DNA from: an uncultured Collinsella sp.
GTDB lineage: Bacteria; Actinomycetota; Coriobacteriia; Coriobacteriales; Coriobacteriaceae
Direction: 5' to 3'
Assembly (NCBI GenBank): GCA_902494815.1
Contig: CABUVB010000086.1
Coordinates: 1 to 7,489 of the forward strand
DNA length: 7,489 bases
Position numbers and translations under genes: made by a program. A model generated the notes under the pieces. The model saw only the letters and a list, made by a program, of their open reading frames with translations. It ran no database searches and was not told where the DNA came from. Of this stretch, positions 1-4,940 are shown piece after piece (within the stretch, counting starts at the first letter, position 1; every line of letters begins with the position of its first letter).

Positions 1-984
1 ATCTTGGAATTCCAGACCTCTAACTACACCATCTCGATCCGTCATCGCATCGCGGCGCATGTCGAAGAAGAGGGCGAGATGGTTATCCCCTGTAAGATGC
101 TCTCCAATATCACCAAGACCCTCCCCGATGCCCCGGTCACCTTTGAGCTGTCCGAGCGCCAGGTGCTGATTGGTTGCGAGAAGAGCTCTTTTAGGCTGAA
201 CACGCTCGATGCCAATGACTTCCCCGAGTTTCCGGCCTATGCCATCGAGAGCGCCGTGGAGCTGCCGACCGATATCTTGTCCGAAATGGTCGGTCGCGTG
301 TGGCGCGTCACCTCGACCGACAAGGCCCGCCCCATCCTGGGCGGCGTGCACATGAAGGTCGAGAACAACACCGTGCGCCTGGTGGCGACCGATTCCTTCC
401 GCTTGGCCGTGTGCGATACACAGGTCGAGACCTCAACCCTCGAGGGCTCCTTTGAACTCAACGTTCCGGCCGACGCCTTTAACGACGCGCTGAACATCAT
501 GGCCAGCCAGGCGACCATCATGATCGGGGCTACCGACACCCAGGTCGTCTTCGAGGCCGGCAACACCACCTACGTGTCGCGCCGCATCGAGGGCGTGTAC
601 CCCAACTACAAGCAGCTCATCCCCGATTCGTGCGTGACGAGTGTCAAGATCGATGTGGCCGCCTTCAATGCCGCCCTCAAACGCGTGGCCGTTATCGCGA
701 GCGCCAACCCCGCCGTCAAGTTCGAGATCGACGTCGAGAACGGCCAGATGGGCCTGTCTTCCATCTCCAACGACCAGGATCTGGCGCAGGAGACGATCGA
801 TGTCGAGGCCGAGGGCGAGTCGGGTACCATCGCCTTCAACTACCACTACATCTTCGGCTGCCTCAATGCCCTGTCCAAGGAGAAGGAGATCACGCTGGAG
901 CTCAAGAGCTACTCGCAGGCGGGCATCTTCAAGTCCTACGACAAGATCAACTACCTGTACCTGGTCATGCCGGTCCGCATCTAG
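1..984 (+). CDS. dnaN: DNA polymerase III beta subunit (sliding clamp), 5' end missing
   Basis: The beta clamp is a ring-shaped homodimer that encircles DNA and tethers DNA polymerase III and other clamp-binding proteins at the fork. The reading frame is open from the first base and ends at TAG 982-984, giving 327 visible residues. The family is usually about 365-375 residues, so roughly 40 N-terminal residues (the first part of domain 1) lie outside the window. The in-frame TTG at position 4 is not a believable start, because the residues following it already match the interior of domain 1. Family signatures seen are LVATDSFRLA (visible residues 127-136), RRIEGVYPNYKQLIP (194-208) and the C-terminal YLYLVMPVRI; the last segment helps build the hydrophobic partner-binding cleft in known clamps. 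recF begins 9 bases after the stop. Identification is secure; the start cannot be placed. Confidence 0.97.
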   Translation: MLEFQTSNYTISIRHRIAAHVEEEGEMVIPCKMLSNITKTLPDAPVTFELSERQVLIGCEKSSFRLNTLDANDFPEFPAYAIESAVELPTDILSEMVGRVWRVTSTDKARPILGGVHMKVENNTVRLVATDSFRLAVCDTQVETSTLEGSFELNVPADAFNDALNIMASQATIMIGATDTQVVFEAGNTTYVSRRIEGVYPNYKQLIPDSCVTSVKIDVAAFNAALKRVAVIASANPAVKFEIDVENGQMGLSSISNDQDLAQETIDVEAEGESGTIAFNYHYIFGCLNALSKEKEITLELKSYSQAGIFKSYDKINYLYLVMPVRI

Positions 985-993
985 CGCTGCGCC

Positions 994-2100
994 ATGACCA
1001 TGTTCGCCCGCGATCTTTCCGTCGCGCACTACCGCAGTTTCGAGAGCTATCGCCTTGCCCTGGACGAGGGCGTGACGATACTTGCGGGACCCAACGCGGC
1101 GGGAAAGACCAATCTCATAGAGGCACTGCAGCTGCTGACGAGCGGCGCCTCGTTTAGGCATCCGACCGCAGCCGAGCTCGTCCATGACGGCGTGGGCTCG
1201 TGCAAGGTCGAGCTGAGGCTCGAGGGCGACGGCCGCGTGCTTGATATGGGATTGAGCGTGGAGGACGGTAAGCGCTCGTTTAGCCGCAACGGCAAGAGGT
1301 GCTCTGCCGCCGGTGTGCGCGGGGCTCTGCCGAGCGTACTGTTTTGCCCCGACCATCTGGACATGGTTAAGCGGGGCGCCAGTGTGCGCCGCGCCGCCCT
1401 CGATGACTTTGGCATGCAACTGAGCGCACGCTATGCCGATCTTGCGAGCACCTATGGGCGCTGCGTGACCCAGCGTAACGCCCTGCTTAAGGAGACCTGG
1501 TGCTGCCGCGAGATGCTCGGCGCGTGGAACGATTCGATTGCCCGCGCGGGCTCGGCTCTGCTTGTGCACCGGTTGGCCCTGCTCGACCGGCTGGCGGGCC
1601 ATGTGCACACTGCCTACGGTCAAGTGGCGTCCGGCGAGGCTGCCAGCGTGACCTATACGTCCACGCTGGGGGATTTGCCCCAGGTCGAGGATCGCGAAGA
1701 ACTGAAGGGCTGGGCGTACGAGCGCATGCTGGCTGCCCTTGATGAGCACGCCGACGAGGAAATTCGCCGCGGCGTGACGTTGGTGGGACCGCATCGCGAT
1801 GAGATTGAGTTTGCCGTGGCGGGCCGCTCCGCCCGTTCATTTGCCAGCCAAGGTCAGCAGCGAACGTTGGTTCTGGCCTGGAAGGTGGCGGAGGTGGCCG
1901 TGGCTCGCGATGTCCTGGGCACCGCCCCGCTGCTGCTTTTGGACGACGTGATGAGCGAACTCGACGGCGAGCGCCGCGGTGCTTTTCTGCGGCTGATCGG
2001 CGATGATATCCAGACGGTCATAACCACGACCAACCTGGGGTACTTTACCGATGACCTGCTTGATCGAGCCAAGGTGGTGAGCATGGGTGAGACGTGCTAA
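994..2100 (+). CDS. recF: RecF, DNA replication and repair ATPase
   Basis: RecF is a cytoplasmic SMC/ABC-like ATPase that works with RecO and RecR to load RecA onto SSB-coated gaps and to help stalled forks recover. The 368-residue product has the usual family length. It opens with the family pattern of a short strand, then YRSF, then Walker A GPNAAGKT (residues 32-39). The ABC signature SQGQQRT is at 285-291, and Walker B LLLLDD with the following D-loop SELD is at 313-324. The region between is the expected helical lobe. The start is the ATG at 994, 9 bases after the dnaN stop. A second in-frame ATG at 1000 is almost as good. No Shine-Dalgarno sequence is visible before either, so translation is probably coupled to dnaN. 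The 3' end overlaps the DUF721 gene by 14 bases. Codon choice looks a little less biased than in dnaN or gyrB, as expected for a low-abundance protein. Confidence 0.96.
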   Translation: MTMFARDLSVAHYRSFESYRLALDEGVTILAGPNAAGKTNLIEALQLLTSGASFRHPTAAELVHDGVGSCKVELRLEGDGRVLDMGLSVEDGKRSFSRNGKRCSAAGVRGALPSVLFCPDHLDMVKRGASVRRAALDDFGMQLSARYADLASTYGRCVTQRNALLKETWCCREMLGAWNDSIARAGSALLVHRLALLDRLAGHVHTAYGQVASGEAASVTYTSTLGDLPQVEDREELKGWAYERMLAALDEHADEEIRRGVTLVGPHRDEIEFAVAGRSARSFASQGQQRTLVLAWKVAEVAVARDVLGTAPLLLLDDVMSELDGERRGAFLRLIGDDIQTVITTTNLGYFTDDLLDRAKVVSMGETC

Positions 2101-2650
2101 TTACGAGCGCGAGAGCGAAACGGTCGCCTTCAGTGGATTTTTGAACGCAGAGCGTCAGCGCATCCTGGCGGCCGCGACGCCAGAGCGCCGTGCGCAGATG
2201 GAGGCTGCCGAGGAGTCGCGCACGGTCTATCGCGCCTGGAATGCGGTGTGCTCGGGCACGCGCGAGGGGCGCCATGTGACGGGCCTGCGCTACCTGCCCG
2301 AGTCCAATGAGCTGCTGGTGTACCTCGACTCGCCCTCGTGGACGCAGGAAATGACGCTGTTGCGTGAGATCATCCGCGCACGTATGGAGCGCGCCGGTGC
2401 ACATGTGGACGGCCTGGTGTTCAAAACCACCGCGCCCGGTCACATGCCGCCCGCCGCCAAGGAGCGCCTTCGCCCAGCGACGACCGAGCGCCCGCCGGCC
2501 CCACACGCCGGCCTTAGCGATGCCGAGCGCACCGAGATTGAGCGCCAAGTGGCGCCCATCGAAGACCAAAAACTGCGCGAGGCCCTCGAGAACGCCATGA
2601 GAGCCAGTGCCGAGTGGGCCAAGGGCGTGCAAAGCAAAAAAGAGCCTTAA
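2087..2650 (+). CDS. DUF721 / DciA-like protein
   Basis: This encodes a 187-residue protein of the DUF721 family, to which DciA belongs. DciA proteins interact with the replicative helicase DnaB and are thought to be the ancestral helicase loader/operator. The mycobacterial member Rv0004 sits in the same recF-gyrB interval. Visible evidence is the core at about residues 48-100: YRAW, with W51 in the conserved tryptophan position, then the strand ELLVYLDSPSW (75-85), then a helix beginning TQEMTLLREII. The N-terminal 45 residues and the Pro/Arg-rich linker at about 117-140 are low complexity. A charged helix (about 142-180) ends the protein, and no signal peptide or membrane segment is seen. 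GTG 2087 is the first start after an in-frame stop at 2078-2080, with AAGG at 2071-2074 as a moderate ribosome site. The 14-base overlap with recF implies translational coupling. Family assignment is good; the helicase role here is inferred from relatives. Confidence 0.85.
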   Translation: MRRANYERESETVAFSGFLNAERQRILAAATPERRAQMEAAEESRTVYRAWNAVCSGTREGRHVTGLRYLPESNELLVYLDSPSWTQEMTLLREIIRARMERAGAHVDGLVFKTTAPGHMPPAAKERLRPATTERPPAPHAGLSDAERTEIERQVAPIEDQKLREALENAMRASAEWAKGVQSKKEP

Positions 2651-2676
2651 ATCGCATCTGGTGGCCTTGTAGAGCC

Positions 2677-2705
2677 AAATACCCTCGTTCCCGAGGGTAT
2701 TTTTT
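2677..2705 (+). terminator. Rho-independent terminator after the DUF721 gene
   Basis: An 11-base-pair perfect stem (2677-2687 with 2692-2702) closes on a four-base loop, TTCC. The core CCCTCG/CGAGGG is GC-rich and the outer pairs are A-T. The run of six T at 2700-2705 includes the outer arm of the stem. It lies 26 bases past the DUF721 stop and 49 bases before the gyrB start codon, so it should end the dnaN-recF-DUF721 transcript and separate it from gyrB. The reverse strand has only a short T run, so it is mainly a + strand terminator. Confidence 0.9.
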
Positions 2706-2731
2706 ACGATAAACTAGTAAGGCTGTACACA
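2688..2731 (+). promoter_or_regulatory. Candidate gyrB promoter region
   Basis: A terminator immediately upstream means gyrB needs its own promoter, and this short AT-rich stretch is the nearest place for one. Two weak sigma-70-like pairings can be read. The first is TTCCCG (2688-2693) with TAAACT (2710-2715), spacing 16. The second is TTTACG (2703-2708) with TACACA (2726-2731), spacing 17. Neither is close to consensus and the first overlaps the terminator hairpin. The need for a promoter here is a firm inference; the exact boxes are not. Confidence 0.3.
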
Positions 2732-2743
2732 TTTTCTTGACTG

Positions 2744-2750
2744 AAGGAGG
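2744..2750 (+). promoter_or_regulatory. gyrB Shine-Dalgarno sequence
   Basis: AAGGAGG is a near-perfect complement of the 16S rRNA 3' end and lies 4 bases before GTG 2755. It decides the start. An in-frame TTG at 2737 lies upstream of this site, has no ribosome site of its own and would add six residues that do not resemble GyrB N-termini. Confidence 0.85.
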
Positions 2751-2754
2751 ACGT

Positions 2755-4785
2755 GTGACAAACGAAAACGATTACGATGGCGGCGAGATTAAGATTCTCG
2801 AAGGTCTCGAGGCCGTTCGTAAGCGCCCGGGCATGTATATCGGCTCGACGAGCGCCAGCGGTCTGCATCACCTGGTGTGGGAGATCGTTGACAACTCCGT
2901 CGACGAGGCCATGGCCGGTTTCTGCACCGAGATCCAGGTGACGGTCCACGCCGACAACTCCATCACGGTCGTCGACAACGGGCGTGGCATCCCCGTCGAC
3001 GAGCACCCTGTTAAAAAGATCCCGACGCTCGAGGTCGTCATGACGATCTTGCACGCCGGCGGTAAGTTCGATAACTCGGCCTATAAGGTCTCGGGCGGCC
3101 TGCACGGCGTGGGCATCTCCGTCGTCAACGCACTGTCCAAGCGCGTGGTCGTTCAGGTTCGTCGCGATGGCAACACCTACGAGATGGAGTTCTCGCGCGG
3201 CAAGACCGTCAAGAAGATGGAGGTCGTGGACACCTCGGATTCGACGGGCACCACCGTCACCTTCTGGCCCGACGACGAGATCTTCGAGACCTGCATCTAC
3301 GATTTCGATACGCTGCATAACCGTCTGCAGGAGACGGCGTTCCTCAATAAGAACCTCAAAATCGTGCTGACCGACGAGCGCGAAGCGACTCCCCACGTGG
3401 AGGAGTTTTGCTACGAGGGCGGCATCATCGACTTCGTCAAGTTCCTCAACGAGGGCAAGGACGTCCCCGAGGCCTTTAAGGAGCCCATCTACATCGAGGG
3501 CAAATCGGACCCGGACGCGCCTGTGGCCAAGATGGGCGAGGTCGAGGTTTCCCTGCAGTGGAATAGCGGCTACGGCGAGAACGTCATGTCGTTTGCCAAC
3601 GACATCTACACCCCCGAAGGCGGCATGCACCTTGAGGGCTTCCGTACCGCGCTCACCCGCGTGATCAACGATTACGCGCGCAAGCAGAACCTGCTCAAGG
3701 AAAAAGACGCCAACCTGACCGGCGACGATGTGCGCGAGGGCCTTTCGGCCGTTATCTCGGTCAAGCTGCCCGATCCGCAGTTTGAGGGCCAGACCAAGGC
3801 GAAGCTCGGCAGCTCCTATATGCGAGCGCTCACGCTCAAGATTGTGACCGACGGCCTTGTCGATTACCTCGAGGAGCATCCCAAGCCCGCTCGCGAGATC
3901 GTCAAGAAGGCGCAACAGGCCTGCAAGGCGCGCAATGCCGCCCGCAAGGCGCGCGAGGCGACCCGCCGCAAGAGCCTGCTCGAGACGGCGTCCCTGCCCG
4001 GTAAGCTCGCTGACTGCTCGGTGCGCGATGCCGAGCTGACCGAGCTCTTCATCGTAGAGGGCGACTCGGCAGGCGGTTCGGCCAAGGACGGCCGTCGCCG
4101 AGACATCCAGGCGATTCTGCCCCTGCGCGGCAAGATTTTGAACGTCGAACGCGTTGGTGACCATCGCGCGTTCTCGAGTGACACCATTCAGTCGCTGATT
4201 ACCGCGATCGGCTGCGGCGTCACGACGAGTGCCGGCGACGGCGGCGACTTCGATATCACCAAGGCGCGCTACCACAAGATCATCATCATGACCGATGCAG
4301 ACGTCGACGGTGCGCATATCCGCATCCTGCTGCTGACGTTCTTCTACAAGTACATGCGTCCGCTGATCGATGCCGGCTACGTCTATGTTGCCTGCCCGCC
4401 CATCTTTGGCATTAAGGTGCGCAACAAGATCCACTACGTGTATCCCAACGGCCGCCAGCCCGAAGACGAGATCCTGCGCGACACCATCCAGAGTCTGGGC
4501 CTGAACCCCGACGATAACGACGAGGACGGCAAGGCCAAGGACGGCAAGATCACCAAAAAGCGCAAGGGCTATACCGTCCAGCGCTACAAGGGCCTGGGCG
4601 AGATGGACCCCAAGCAGCTTGCCTCGACGACGATGGACCCCAAGACCCGCATCCTGCAGCGTGTGTCGATCGAGGACGCCGTGGTGGCGGACCGCGCCGT
4701 GCGCGAGCTGATGGGTTCCGAGGTCGGCTATCGCCGCGAGTACATCGAGAAGCATGCACATGACGCACGATTCTTAGACGCCTAA
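2755..4785 (+). CDS. gyrB: DNA gyrase subunit B
   Basis: GyrB is the ATPase subunit of DNA gyrase, the A2B2 type IIA topoisomerase that drives negative supercoiling. The 676-residue product is a normal length for the short (non-enterobacterial) GyrB form. The GHKL ATPase domain shows catalytic E43 and N47 in WEIVDNSVDEA, D74 in DNGRGIP and the GLHGVG ATP lid (115-120). The QTK loop lysine of the transducer domain is K348. R137 sits where E. coli R136, a coumarin-contact residue, lies. The TOPRIM domain has EGDSAGGSA starting at E435 and the metal-binding triad D514, D516, D518 in TDADVDG. QRYKGLGEM begins at 609 and the protein ends ARFLDA, as in other actinobacteria. A charged insert of about 20 residues (586-605) precedes QRYKGLGEM and is far smaller than the E. 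coli insertion. The start is GTG after AAGGAGG. gyrA follows after 155 bases. Confidence 0.98.
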   Translation: MTNENDYDGGEIKILEGLEAVRKRPGMYIGSTSASGLHHLVWEIVDNSVDEAMAGFCTEIQVTVHADNSITVVDNGRGIPVDEHPVKKIPTLEVVMTILHAGGKFDNSAYKVSGGLHGVGISVVNALSKRVVVQVRRDGNTYEMEFSRGKTVKKMEVVDTSDSTGTTVTFWPDDEIFETCIYDFDTLHNRLQETAFLNKNLKIVLTDEREATPHVEEFCYEGGIIDFVKFLNEGKDVPEAFKEPIYIEGKSDPDAPVAKMGEVEVSLQWNSGYGENVMSFANDIYTPEGGMHLEGFRTALTRVINDYARKQNLLKEKDANLTGDDVREGLSAVISVKLPDPQFEGQTKAKLGSSYMRALTLKIVTDGLVDYLEEHPKPAREIVKKAQQACKARNAARKAREATRRKSLLETASLPGKLADCSVRDAELTELFIVEGDSAGGSAKDGRRRDIQAILPLRGKILNVERVGDHRAFSSDTIQSLITAIGCGVTTSAGDGGDFDITKARYHKIIIMTDADVDGAHIRILLLTFFYKYMRPLIDAGYVYVACPPIFGIKVRNKIHYVYPNGRQPEDEILRDTIQSLGLNPDDNDEDGKAKDGKITKKRKGYTVQRYKGLGEMDPKQLASTTMDPKTRILQRVSIEDAVVADRAVRELMGSEVGYRREYIEKHAHDARFLDA

Positions 4786-4791
4786 TCCCTG

Positions 4792-4892
4792 CGGCTTTCC
4801 CAGCCACCGCACCTTCGCCCTCAATCGTCGGTCGCGTACCCAAGTACGCTTCCCTCCTCTTTCGGGCGAATCTGCGGCACCTGGAAAAGCCG
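4792..4892. repeat. 101-base nested imperfect palindrome in the gyrB-gyrA spacer
   Basis: Starting six bases after the gyrB stop, two 29-base arms (4792-4820 and 4864-4892) pair about a single axis without any bulge. A 12-position outer stem with one mismatch is followed by a 3x3 internal loop, a 5-pair stem (4807-4811 with 4873-4877), a 2x2 loop and a perfect 7-pair stem (4814-4820 with 4864-4870). In total 23 of 29 positions pair. Inside, almost on the same axis, GCGTAC (4834-4839) and GTACGC (4844-4849) form a second perfect hairpin with loop CCAA. No T-run follows on the + strand, so it is not a standard terminator. It could be a REP/MITE-like dispersed element, an RNA-processing or mRNA-stabilising structure, or a cruciform. 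No gene was recognised in it. Confidence 0.8.
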
Positions 4893-4930
4893 TCTCCGTG
4901 GTTGGGAACTAATGGACCACGCAAACCATG

Positions 4931-4936
4931 AGGAGG
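4931..4936 (+). promoter_or_regulatory. gyrA Shine-Dalgarno sequence
   Basis: AGGAGG lies 4 bases before GTG 4941, the same site and spacing as for gyrB. It is the only strong ribosome site in this frame near the 5' end, and so supports a start that includes the acidic N-terminal extension of GyrA. Confidence 0.85.
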
Positions 4937-4940
4937 TAAC

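Noticed and set aside
82..90. DnaA-box-like TTATCCCCT inside dnaN
   Set aside because: It matches 7 of 9 consensus positions but is single, lies in coding sequence and has no cluster around it, so it is not evidence for an origin.
433..1794. Long minus-strand open frame opposite dnaN and recF
   Set aside because: It lies antisense to two firmly identified genes, its product is low-complexity Ala/Gly/His/Arg-rich, and long antisense frames are common in GC-rich DNA with G/C third positions.
2737..2754. Upstream in-frame TTG start for gyrB
   Set aside because: TTG 2737 lies before the AAGGAGG site that serves GTG 2755 and has no ribosome site of its own.
2704..4761. Minus-strand open frame covering nearly all of gyrB
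   Set aside because: It is an antisense shadow of gyrB with no recognisable domain; the + strand frame has every GyrB motif.
4897..4921. Small inverted repeat CGTGGT / ACCACG before gyrA
   Set aside because: Only six pairs with a 13-base loop; too weak to claim as an operator or riboswitch.
4893..4930. Separate gyrA promoter
   Set aside because: TTGGGA at 4902-4907 resembles a -35 box, but no acceptable -10 lies 16-18 bases downstream; cotranscription with gyrB is simpler.
4928..4939. Three-codon mini-ORF (ATG AGG AGG TAA) overlapping the gyrA Shine-Dalgarno sequence
   Set aside because: It has no ribosome site upstream, and its AGG codons are simply the AGGAGG of the gyrA site; most likely coincidence.
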